Source: Paramacrobiotus metropolitanus (Eukaryota; Tardigrada; Eutardigrada; Parachela; Macrobiotidae). From it: a stretch of 64,000 nucleotides of DNA. This document shows positions 24,102-34,631 of the stretch, in pieces. Position 1 is the stretch's first letter. Every line of letters starts with the position of its first letter. The stretch spans positions 1,116,001 through 1,180,000 of the forward strand of contig NW_026570237.1 in the NCBI RefSeq assembly GCF_019649055.1, given 5' to 3'. Made by a program: the position numbers and the translations under genes. Below the pieces are notes generated by a model. The model ran no database searches, had not been told where the DNA came from, and saw only the letters and a program-made list of their open reading frames with translations.

Positions 24102-26405
24102 TTAAATTTGCCATAGAAAATCAAGAATAAAACAGCTGAACTTAGCGTACCTAATACCAACCGCCGTTCGTTCGCAAGCGGCTGGTGGCGCAGAACCGCG
24201 GGTATTGGTACTGGACAACCGGTCCAGCGCCACGCAAACGGCATTCTTCGCCTCTTCCCGTTTCCCTTCCGGCAGTTGCTCCAGACACGAAGAGATCATC
24301 TGTCCAAACGCAGATTCGGCCGCTTCCTGTTGGCCCGGTGGTTCTACACTATTCGAAGGCTGTGTCTTAACGGAAGCAGCCACAACACCGCCTTTCTTCT
24401 TGCGTGACGTCAGAAAAGGCTTCAGAAAGCGCATGGCGCGCGTATGCTTCCATATCGGAATGGGCTCTTGGGAAGCGTCAGTAGGTAGCCGTTTGACTGC
24501 ACGACGGAAGCTACAGTACAAGGTCTGCCATTTCCTTTTGCAGTTATCCACGGGAAGCCCAGTGCTTCCGGAAATCGTCTGCCAGGCGTCTACCCTCACC
24601 GGCAGTAACGGGTAACCGGGATCGGTCCGGCACCACAGACAAGGATGCGCCCGAACAAGGTCAATCAGAGCAGCTTCGTCAATATCATCGGCGGCATCCG
24701 AAACATTCCGGTTTCGCGGCCGATGATCGCTAACGAAATCCTCTAAAGAATTATAGTTCTCGAAGGGCTAAACCCGAGCACGACAACGGTCAAGTGACAC
24801 TCCACGTGCTCGAAATTGAATGCAACAGTGGCTGCGTAAATTTTTTTAATGTTCGGATCATTTCACAAACTGTACGCAATATCATTCGACTAGAAAATCT
24901 GGAAAAATTTAACGATTTCCCAGAAAAGGCTGCCTGCCTAATTTTCCTACCTGGATCAAGCCCGGAAGTCTCCTCCATTTCCGCTCCGCCTCGGTTCGAC
25001 CCAGCGTCAGGAAGCACGTCAGTCATTTCTTCGCCGGATTCTACAAAAATGATCGTGTTCATCTCGCTTTCAGTTATACATGTTCCCTTCGTAGACAAAT
25101 ACCCTCCATTTTGGATGAGCCCTGCATGCCGCATACCAACGGAAAATTGTCAACATCTGATAAGTACAGAGAATCAAAATAAATTTTGTTGACGAACAAA
25201 CTCCCCACTGACCATCGGCCGCAGGCAAATCCTCATCATCGAAGTCGGCAGCCATGAGAGAGTCATCTACCGGAAGCGACACTTGCCGAACTCGACTGCT
25301 GGAGGGCAACATGCTGTTTGGTTTGTCCAGCAGGAGAAGAGGGGAGAGATCAACAGGCTGGCGCCCACCACTGGCTGACAATGAAGGTTCGGCTGTTATT
25401 TGGGAAATCAGCGCTGTGGCTGAAGATCTGCAGAAAACCCATAAACACTTGATATAAACTTCGCTTTCACAGAAACGGGCTGCATACGAAAATTAGCATG
25501 CAAAATTATTAAGTCATCTTTTATTACACAAGAAATCAACTATTAACAAACGAATATTTCACAAACGAAGCATCCGACAAAATGCACTCGCTATATTCTT
25601 TGCTCACGCTATGAAAATAAAGCACGTTCGGCACTGACGAGCCATGCTCAAGCCAAGCACAATTTCATCAAAAAGCTCGAACGCTAAAAATCCCAGCACC
25701 ATTTCCCCAGCCAGCGTGCATTTACGGTGCTGGGTTCATGTCTTGTACAACTGAGTTGCACTTGCATAGTTGCATTCTGCTCGACAACAGCAACGTAACA
25801 GTACCGCATTCAAACTCTTACCTGGTTATTCTTCGTCCTGAAGACAGCGCAGATTCCACAACAACCTGTTCTTTTTCCGCCACGCGCGCTCTTTTCGGTT
25901 CAGGCTCAAATGGATCATTTTCGCCTCCTTCTTCTGCGCCATGGCCGCCGTCCCCATCTTCGGCGTTTTCCTCGAAGAATTCCCCGTCCTCGTGCAGAAT
26001 GCCCGCGTGTTCGAGCAGTTTCATGAGATCGTCCTCGTCCGTCAAGAAGCGCTTTCCGATGATGGTTTTGACGTAAGTGGCGCTTAGCAGGCTCTCCCCG
26101 ATGTACACCGACGGCACCAGCTTCTCCTCTTCCTGACAGATGCGGACGCTCTTGCACATGCGCGGCAGCACGCCGCGCAGATCCACTTGGAAGAAGACAA
26201 CGGTCTCCGCCGAGTGATCGATCGCTTTCCGCCACGACGAGGGGCTCGCCTCGCAATCCACGCCAACCACTTTCACTAACTCCTTGTACGACATGCACTC
26301 CGAAGCAGTAACCTGCATCCGATTCAGTTTCGTAGAGGAGCGGAGAACGGGTCTCGCTCTAGCAACAACTGGTATCGCCGAAATTCCAATTCGCTGTCGT
26401 TTCAT
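24102..26405 (-). CDS. M5: N-module plus MADF-BESS regulator
   Basis: Exons 25822-26405, 25213-25427, 25103-25156, 24951-25040 and 24102-24742 give 527 residues in one frame. Start MKRQRIGIS aligns with M4. The N-module is followed by an acidic tail and PKRARVAEK. Linkers: GGRQPVDLSPLL, FPLVCGMQGSSKMEG, and a Glu/Gly-rich exon 4. The terminal exon has MADF features (LIDLVRAHPCLW, WQTISGSTGLPVDNCKRKW) and a BESS-like helix (FGQMISSCLEQLPEGKR). The MADF exon aligns with that of M4 over its full length, so the two genes arose by duplicating the whole unit. The last residues after the BESS helix differ from M4 and run to a later stop. Two further phase-compatible cassettes lie downstream. Confidence 0.85.
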
Positions 26406-26649
26406 GTTGATCGTCGTCTAGCAGCTTTTGTCCGGATGGGATTAAAAATCACTGTAGATTCCAACTACTTATTCTAACGCTGTTAGTGAATACCGAAAAT
26501 AACGTACTTAAAAGACCCCTTTAAACTGCAAACAAAAAGAAAACGAAGTAAAAAGTTGTGAAAACATCGCAAAAAACGAAAATTTGGAGAGTGGAGAAGT
26601 AAAGCTGGAAGTTTGAAAAAACCTGCACTTGCAACTGCAGAAATTTCAT

Positions 26650-26713
26650 CGACGTAGCTGATTGCTGAAGGGGGGCACAATGCTACTGGCACATAGGTTT
26701 TTTACAACCGCCC
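26650..26713. promoter_or_regulatory. Conserved upstream block of M5
   Basis: CGACGTAGCTGATTGCTGAA followed by a G run and GCACAATGCT matches the M4 upstream block. AACCGCCC follows at 26706-26713, 300 bp before the start codon. Confidence 0.5.
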
Positions 26714-27123
26714 GCGAACGCGATATATCGATTGGGGATGCCTACGGTAGTTTGGCGCTGTAATAATTGTGCTTTTGTTTGTTCTGCGATGTTTAAATTT
26801 CAAATTACGAAATAGTGCCACCATGATTGTACCTTTATTCTTGTTACTTTGGTGCTGCTATATAATAAAATTACCGCAGTCTGCTTTTCTGCGGCTGCTA
26901 TGCTTGCAGTACTGCATATTACGACGAAAGAGAGGAGTAAATCAACAGCAAGGTTTCCGAAAAAATTATAACATGGATCCAGTTATTATCGGGAAACACA
27001 AATGTAATTACGTGAACTGTGAACAAATTGCCATTCGCAATCGACAAGGGACAAACAAAATACAACTAACAGAGGCAAAAAGGAGTGAACGTGTTACGCA
27101 GCGATTTCGCGTTGACTAGGAGA

Positions 27124-30020
27124 TCACCACGGAAGATTATGTTTCTTGGCGTAGGCCTTGATGTGATAATCCTTCCAGGCGTTAAAAGCCGCAGTCACCA
27201 TACCACCCTTAAACCCCTCTTCGCGGCCTTTCACGTGAGCGGCAGTGAAATAGGCTGTAAGGAAATTTTACTAATAAATATATTTCCGTCGTCGTTCCAG
27301 CAGAACTTACATTCAGCCGCTAAAATAAATTCGTCGCCCAGGAGGGCCTTAATCCCGGGCTGTTGTTTGTCGTTTTCCGCGAGAAACTGCGCCCGTTTCT
27401 CGTACAGCAGTCGCAGGCCATCGCCTTTGTAGTCGGAGGTTCCTTGGATGAGGTAGGCAAGCAGCTGCTTCAGCCATTTGCCGGGTTCGAAATCGCGACC
27501 GGACGTGACTAGCCGGTCATGGAGAACTTTCTCGATCCAGATCGGTTTACCAGGCAGATTGGGCACCAGTTCTACTTTCTTCTTTTCGGTCCCCTTAATT
27601 TCGTAAGGAAACAGTGTAGCGTGATCTGCAAGAACCAGAAATGTAAAAACTATTAAGTGCGATAAAAAAAGTGCCTTCAGCGGCGTCAGAACTTTTCCGA
27701 GCTTTATCAGCTATTCAGCAGCCATAAAAACCGAAAAATATTCACGAAATTAATATGGAAAAGCATCCTACGTTTGTGATTTTTCAATAAATACGAACAC
27801 TAGCATTAACCGATACGTAAGCCAAAAACCTTTACTACTCTAGAATTTGTAATACTGTTTTCTAAAATGCGACCGACAGTGGTCCGACACTATAGGCGTT
27901 TCCATTTCCTAACGCATACTCTCATAGTCAGTCAGATACACAGTATATCGGTGGAAAACGGCTTGTTCCAAATCGCCTGTCGGACGTGTATAAGTTTTCA
28001 ATTTTTAACCTATTATTTCACAAAATGAGAAAGGGAAAATCGGGGATAGATACAATCATACAAAGAACATCTGGGATGTATGGCGATCATCCGAACATAT
28101 GCATTTGTTCTCTTTCGAAACAGTGCGATTTGTCATACTGTGACTCATACATATAGACTGATATAGTGCAGAATAATCCGAAATTCAATAAATATTGTAC
28201 GTAAGAAAGACTGCCCTCAATCACCTTGAACAGGGTCAGAACTATCATCCCTTTCCGTTTCCTTTCTGCTTAACGGACTCTGGGGACTGTTGGCTGCTCC
28301 ACAATCAGCCTCTAAACAGTCAAGACTTCAGCAATATCTGACAGTAATGTGCCTCTAAAATGTGCCCATTACACACCAGATTCCATGTCGGAAGAGTGGC
28401 CCATGTCGCATCCCAGTGGCAAATTGTCCTCATTCACTGTAATACACAGTACACCGATGAGTCAAAAAACAATAATTCTGATCAGTAGAGCAATCGCAGG
28501 CCTTACCGTCAGCACCAGGCGAGCCATCATCATCGACATCGGTAACCATAGCAGTATCGTCTTCCGGCAGTGAGACCTTCTCAACACCGGACGACAACAG
28601 GCCGCCGGTGTTGCCGAGCATGAGAAGCGGGGAGAGATCAACAGGTTGGCGTCCGCCATTCACTGGCAATTTCCGCTCGGCTGCTTTTAGTGAGACTGTG
28701 GCTGCTGCTGCTGAAGATCTGGAAAAAGTAAAATGCGCATGAAAACAAATAATCACGTCCACATCCCACCGACTTCTCCACAGCTTCATCTGCACTGAAC
28801 AATAACAGCATATCAAGTTCATAAATAAAAATGAATAATCTGCCGAAAAATATTCGCAGTGCTATACATGCTTGGCAAAAGGTACTGCAAAAAAGAACGA
28901 ATAACAATGTCTTTAGCTTTTTGGAAGGGGGGTGCGCAAAACCTCGCGCCAGCAGGGGGTTGCGCAAAACCTCGCGCCAGTTGGGAAATGGCCGAAAATT
29001 TCAGGAAAAACGTAGAAAAGTGGCTAAAAAAAGCCACTTTTCTACGCTTTTCTTCTATTGTAATTTTCGTTGCGCCAGCGCCAGTCGCATTTTCTTGCGC
29101 CAGCGCCAGCTCCCGGCACACCTTTTTCCCGTTTTCTCCCTCCGGGAGAGGGGGAGGGGCGCGCGCCAGTGCCCCCCCCTTAAAGACGGGCCTGACAATG
29201 TCAATTAGACAATTACAGAGAAAATAACAAATACCGCTTTTTCCTTTCATTAATCCACACAAGATGATACAAGCACGGCGGGGCATATTACTGTACCTAT
29301 AGTTATAACCTAAATACAGTGCTCGCAGATACTCATGTATGATGTATCGCAAACCCGTACTATATTTAGCAATCAAATTTTTCCATGAGTAACAGCCCAT
29401 TCAAATTCTAACCTGGTTGTTCTTCGTCGGCCCGAAGACTGCGCGGGTTCCATCACAACTTGTCGTTTTTCCGCCACTCGCGCTCTTTTCGGGTCTGGTC
29501 CAGGCTCATTTGGCTCATTCTCGCCTGCTTCATCTTCACCATGGTCGCCGTCCCCATCTTCCGCGTTTTCTTCGAAAAATTCCGCGTCCTCGTGCAGAAT
29601 GCCCGCGTGCTCGAGTAGTTTCATGAGATCGTCCTCGTCCGTCAAGAAGCGCTTTCCGATGATGGTTTGGACGTAAGTGGCGCTGAGCAGGCTCTCCCCG
29701 ATGTACACCGAGGGCACCAGACGCATCTGATGGTTCTCCTCCTCTTGACAGATGCGCACGCTCTTACACATTTTTGGCACCGTGCCGCGCAGATCCACTT
29801 GGAAGAAGACAACTGTCTCCGCCGAGTGATCGATCGCTTTGCGCCAATATAAAGGATTTGATTCCGGATCCACTCCGACCACCTTCACCAGCTCTCTGTA
29901 CGACATTGACTCCGGAGCAGCTACTTGAATCCGGTTGAGTTTCGTGGACGGCTTAAGAACGGGCCTCGCTTTGGGAGCTACTGGTATTGCCGAAGAAGTT
30001 CCAATTCGTTGTCGCTTCAT
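27124..30020 (-). CDS. M6: N-module plus BEN-like regulator
   Basis: Exons 29413-30020, 28507-28718, 28377-28436, 28225-28311, 27311-27625 and 27124-27254 give 470 residues in one frame. Exon 1 starts MKRQRIGTSS; the N-module uses the VDPESNPLYW form and the tail carries PKRARVAEK. Exon 2 has GGRQPVDLSPLL, placing M6 with M4 and M5, yet its C-terminus is BEN-like rather than MADF: HATLFPYEIKG, KPIWIEKVLHDRLV, KQLLAYLIQG, ALLGDEFILAAE, with last exon SYFTAAHVKGRE and a FNAWKDYHIKAYAKK helix. So the end module was exchanged within a subfamily. Intron 1 contains a hAT-like MITE at 28912-29194. M6 is divergent from M7, with 493 bp between start codons. Confidence 0.82.
28904..29202. mobile_element. 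hAT-like MITE in intron 1 of M6
   Basis: The 8-bp direct repeat ACAATGTC lies at 28904-28911 and 29195-29202. The right end reads as CAGGCCCGTC inward from the repeat, typical of hAT ends; the left end has lost or changed its first bases. Inside are a tandem TGCGCAAAACCTCGCGCCAG, a hairpin with 15-bp arms at 29011-29025 and 29032-29046, and repeated GCGCCAGC units. No transposase frame. A non-autonomous element. Confidence 0.65.
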
Positions 30021-30513
30021 TTTGGTCGTCCGACTGTACGGATAGGAAATAGTCACGTAGATGTTGCTCCTTGTTACTCTTAGAGTCTTGACACTAATGA
30101 TGCACAGAAATATTTAAAAAGAACCAGAAAATCAAAACTCAGCGAATGATTAAAGTGCAAAAACAATTTGGAATGCAAAGACAAAAGTTTTGTCACAAAA
30201 CTGTCACAAAAGTCACAAAACTGCAAATAGCTCAACAGCTGCAAAAGTTGCACCGCTGCGTTCATGTCGTTTGCACAACCGCCCCCAAATACGGTGGACG
30301 CCTGAACCGAGCTCCCAAGTACCTACGTACAGTGCGAGTCATTCTCAAAGTCAGTTGTTTCTGTAGGTCTCACTGCGAGTGTTTTTGTTTTGATTTGTAA
30401 TAATTTGTGTACATTTTAAAACCATTGGTTGTGATTTTTGAATTGTGAGTTTTGATCGTTATTAGTGCTTACTTACTTTTTAGCAGTTGACTCGGTTGAG
30501 TTATTATCGGGAG
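30021..30513. promoter_or_regulatory. Bidirectional promoter region of M6 and M7
   Basis: These 493 bp separate two divergent family members. AACCGCCCCC lies near the middle (30277-30286), about 256 bp from one start and 230 bp from the other, matching its spacing in single-direction copies. Short TCACAAAA repeats lie at about 30180-30222. Confidence 0.5.
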
Positions 30514-32970
30514 ATGCACAAACAACGGATTTCCAAGGCGCCTGCAAGGCCAGCCAGAACATCGGTGCTGACTTCCATCAAGACCATCGCTACCCGATCG
30601 ACGCTGAGACCGTCCACCCGATTCAACCAGATGCAGCCGATCGCCATTCCCAGCATGTCATACAAAGACCTGATCAAAGTGGTCGGCGTGGATCCGGAGT
30701 CGAATTCTTCATACTGGCGCAAAGCGATCGATCACTCGGCGGAGACAGTGGTCTTCTTCCAGGTGGATCTGCGCGGCACGCTGCCCCGCATGTGCAAGAG
30801 CGTCCGCATCTGCCAGGAAGAAGAGAATGCCTGCATCCGTCTGGTGCCGTCGGTGTACATTGGAGAGACGATGCTCAGTCCCGCGTACATCAAAACCATC
30901 ATCGGACGGCAGTATTTGGACGATGAGGATGATCTGATGAAACTGCTGGAGCACGCGGGAATCCTCGAAGTGGAGGCAGTGAGTGAAGACCTGGAGGAAG
31001 AAAGGGGGTGTGATGAGGATGAGGCAGCCGCGGAAGAAGAGGAATATACGCCCTCCGCAAAGAGAAGGAAATGTGCGACGCAAGTTCAGACGCTGACAGT
31101 ACCGCGACCAGATCCGGTTGTCAGTAAAAGCAGGTACCGCTCAGATTTTTTCTGTACTTTTTCCTATAATTTCTAATATTCCTGTGTATTTTTTTAAAAT
31201 TTTTTCTGTTCTCCCGTATTTTTCCCTTTAATTTTCTTGTAATCGGTGTATTGTTTCTCTGTAATCAGTAATATTTCATATTTTTCTGTATTCCTGTTCC
31301 CATAATTTGTATTTTGTTATCTAATTTAAACGAATTGATTTTATGATAGCTTTTTACATAATTAAAAGAGTACTATCAGTGACGGTATTTAGCTCCTTAT
31401 GAAATATGAAAGTACATCTTTGCGCTTTAGAGCTGCTTATTAAAATGTAAAAGCGAAAAATGTTTTAAAATGTTTGATTATATTTAAAAACGTTTAAAAT
31501 ATTAAAAAATGTTAAAAAAAAGTTTTATAATGTTTAACAGCAAAATGTATTTTACCTTCGGTATTACAGACAAGCAGCAAGTAACTTTTCCCTGATTATG
31601 TAGAAGCGCGTTTTCGGAACGCTGTTATGATTTTCTAGACCGCAGGTTGTGTATCCATCAGGGAAGATCTCCAACGTGTACAGCAGTACAGTTAATCGTA
31701 AAGTTCACCAGTCGCGGGATGCCTCCGGAGATCTCCCAGGCCAGGGTGCGGCAATTAAACTGCCGTCCTCCGGCATTCCGCGGTCTTCTTCGCCGGAACA
31801 CGACGCAATGGATACTGATGTGGACTTTGATGAACTCTCCGATGGTGGTAAGAATGCGGTCAGTTCGAAATTTTTCTGCATGATTATCGCGGTTTTTAAT
31901 GCCTCCGCTCTCCCCTTAAGAAAATCCGCTGACACCAGCTGGCAACGAATGCTCCCTGGAATCAACGGAATGCAGTGTTCCTGGATCATCCAAACCTTAC
32001 GGTGCGTCCGCGATAACCTGTTTCGGCGATAAAAATAACAATGTGCTTGAACCGGTCTTGACTGATTTTTAAAGATATTGTTATTTTGTGCAGAGTCCAA
32101 TGGAAAACAAGTGCGTACAACGGATACCATGCAGGACGGAACAGATGAGGAAGGCGATTTAGGCAAGAAATCAGGTTGGAATGTTTTGAAAGACGGTGAT
32201 TGCGTGTTATATGCACAAATTTATTTAACTGTCTACCCGGCACGATACAAAAACTCGTACTCGTAGAAGTCGTGGTGAATTACAACAATCCAGTTAGAAC
32301 TTCGAATAAATGTTTTATTATACAATTTTTTAACTGAGAATTAGTATCTGTAGTAGAATGTTGCGGTGAGTGTTAGAATAAAAGTGGTTTGTTTTATTAC
32401 TATCTCTGTCGTTGCAAACACAAAGAAATTTACGTTGTTTATTAAAACACGCACAGTTTTTACGCCTCTTCCTAACTATAAAGCGATTTGAAATGGGTGT
32501 AGCTGCTTCGAGAAACTTCCGATAATTACTTTTCCGAAAGCTGTTACCCTTTTGCAGTTTTGCTTAAAAAACCAAGGAATCCAACCCAATCTACCGGCAG
32601 CGAAACCGCCATTTGGTTTTCCCATGACGAAGTGGGTGTGTTGATTGACACCGTGGCAACCCTCCCCGTTCTGTGGAGCGGTGAAGTGACCGTGCCGGGC
32701 CGCCCAGCGGACGTCAAACAGCGTGCCTGGGATACCGTGGCGGCTGCCGTCAACCGCGTCGCCGTGGAGAACGGCGAGCCCATCAAGAGCGGTCTTCAGT
32801 GTCAGAAAAAGTGGCGGATTGTACTGAGTGTTTTCCTGCGGATCGTGCGGACCCATGGGAAGGCCGGCAAGGTCATCACCACCTGGGTGTGGGCTCCCAA
32901 GATGATGTTCGTCCTCTCGGAGTCCAGTTTGTATTTGAAGAACGTACAAGAGCATCTGTGGAAGGAGTGA
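30514..32970 (+). CDS. M7: N-module plus Myb/SANT-like regulator (only + strand copy)
   Basis: Exons 30514-31133, 31639-31847, 31921-32001, 32094-32174 and 32558-32970 give 467 residues in one frame. The start MHKQRISKAP replaces the usual MKRQR. The N-module is conserved (SYKDLIKVVGVDPES, LMKLLEHAGI), followed by an acidic run and KRRKC. Intron 1 is phase 2, the others phase 1, as in the rest of the family. The linkers are diverged: exon 2 lacks the RQPVDL motif but keeps the MDTDVDFDELSDGG end. The terminal exon is a Myb/SANT-like DNA-binding domain: FSHDEVGVLIDTV, LPVLWSG, AWDTVAAAVN, CQKKWRIVLSVFLRIV, TTWVWAPKMMFVL. This matches the ends of M8, M9 and M11. No second cassette is seen downstream on this strand. 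Confidence 0.82.
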
Positions 32971-33481
32971 ATTACTACATGCGTCCATGATTATTCTCTT
33001 TGATTTCTGTTCTTTGTTCATGAATTTTGGTAGTTACTTCTGTTGGCATAGCGTTGTTTGTTCATGTAAATAGTACTAAATACCAAACATTTTCAGAGAT
33101 TATCGGTATACTACGGGCACAATACCGTGTATTATGAATCTCGTAGTAAATCGAACAAGTTTACTGCCCTTCGTTATGCGTAATTGCACACACCTGCCGT
33201 CTTTAAAATACATTTTTGCGGACGTTATTCCAAATACTTTTCCGAGTTGCCAAGAACAGAACCAGGTATGAGATAATGCGACTATGAAAGCAAAATATAT
33301 TCATAATCCATGTGAGAATCATAGCAGTTTCAACTGCCAAAAAAGAGCAAAATACTGCATTCGTTGAATAATCGTGTTCCCTTGCTCCATATATGTCCGG
33401 CAGCGTGGAAATTATGCAAACAGGAAAAAAGCGCAGCCGGAGACTATGCCCCATTCAAAAGATTTTTCCATGGTTGACGAA
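32971..33481. other. Convergent intergenic region, no gene recognised
   Basis: AT-rich spacer between the M7 stop and the last exon of the minus-strand cassette behind M8. The short open frames on both strands have no domain signal. Confidence 0.4.
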
Positions 33482-34221
33482 TCAAGACATCCTTTCAAGC
33501 CACCGACTTTTAGCAGCACAAGAATCCTTTGCAACCAGAATTGGCATCTTGGCAGATTTGGCTTTATTGGACTCCTTTATTGCATTTTTGATACGCCATG
33601 AGGCGAACCGCGACGCCAGATGGGTACTCAAGGAACATTTTAATTTCTTCTTTGGCATTGCACTTTCCAGATGACCTATCGGAAATTGTCCAAGTAAGGT
33701 TAATTTTCTCCAAAAAGGTATTTATTACAAATGTATATACAATACATGCCAAACTGTGGATACGTTACAGCTTATGGTTAGTCGTAATATTTTATGACAG
33801 TAATCAATGGAACATGTACACGTTCTTTTGATACGGACAATTTTACAAACAATTACTTGGTATTGCAGCTTACGTTCTAAAGATTCCAGAAACTTCTTGC
33901 CAAGCAAATACACGATTTGCCGTTGCTGTCTGGCATGCCACAAGGATTCCAGCCGGTTCATGCCCTTTATGCCGCCCACCAACGTGTAGAACATGCTCCA
34001 CGAGTAGAAGTCGATATTGTTGGTATGATTTTTGTACCACGGCAGAACAGCCTCTTCAACGTACACATCCGGCACATCCGGATGCAGGAGAATCTTTCCC
34101 GGACCGGGCTGCGAGAAATACCATTTTCCTGATTTGTCACCCAACCGCACGAGTTCCGGTGGAACAGTATACAACGGTTCCTTGACGCATTTGGCATCAG
34201 TACCCGTTTCGTCTTCTTCGC
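33482..34221 (-). CDS. BEN-like terminal cassette behind M8
   Basis: Exons 33874-34221 and 33482-33675. The first begins in phase 1 at GEEDETGTDAK and contains GKWYFSQPGPGKIL, DVYVEEAVLPWYK, WSMFYTLVGG and YLLGKKFLESLE, then a GTAAGC donor. The second reads HLESAMPKKKLKC, then RFASWRIKNAIKESNKAK and stops after RWLERMS. The order of motifs matches the cassette behind M5 (WYFQIPDP, YVDLDHKRLL, LMLRMIGG, LGTEFFKAIQ). There is no N-module between this and the M8 Myb/SANT exon. The cassette keeps frame with M8 exon 4, giving 500 codons. A plus-strand frame over 33393-33674 is its shadow. Confidence 0.55.
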
Positions 34222-34631
34222 CTGGAATTATGTACAAACATAATTATATGTGCGTATGTGGTTGAAAATGGTTTCATCAAATCTATGCATTTTTAAGAAA
34301 AGACAAAGTTAACAGCCACCAACGAAATGCAGCAGGGTGATTTTATTTCGCAATCCCATGTCGTCAACCGGAAAAGTATTTTCAAGGACATATTAGCAAA
34401 CAAATAATCTCGAATGCAAAATGAATTGTGCACATTATAGCACCCACATAACTTTAGCTTAAAACAGCAGAGACCAGAACTTCGTTTCCTCATATTAGTA
34501 ATAGAGTCAAATAAAAACAGCAGTAAGCGGCAGTAGTCAATGTCGCGAAATGTGTACAAAAATACGCTCAAAAATAATATTATAACTATGTATTGCATAA
34601 TTTTCCGCCTACATCACCGTAAAACGGGATG

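Noticed and set aside
28819-29400. A 193-residue minus-strand frame over the MITE in M6 intron 1
   Set aside because: It runs through the element's repeats and flanks without any domain and is explained by the MITE.
30709-31083. Minus-strand frame antisense to M7 exon 1
   Set aside because: It is the reverse complement of the N-module coding sequence, not a separate gene.
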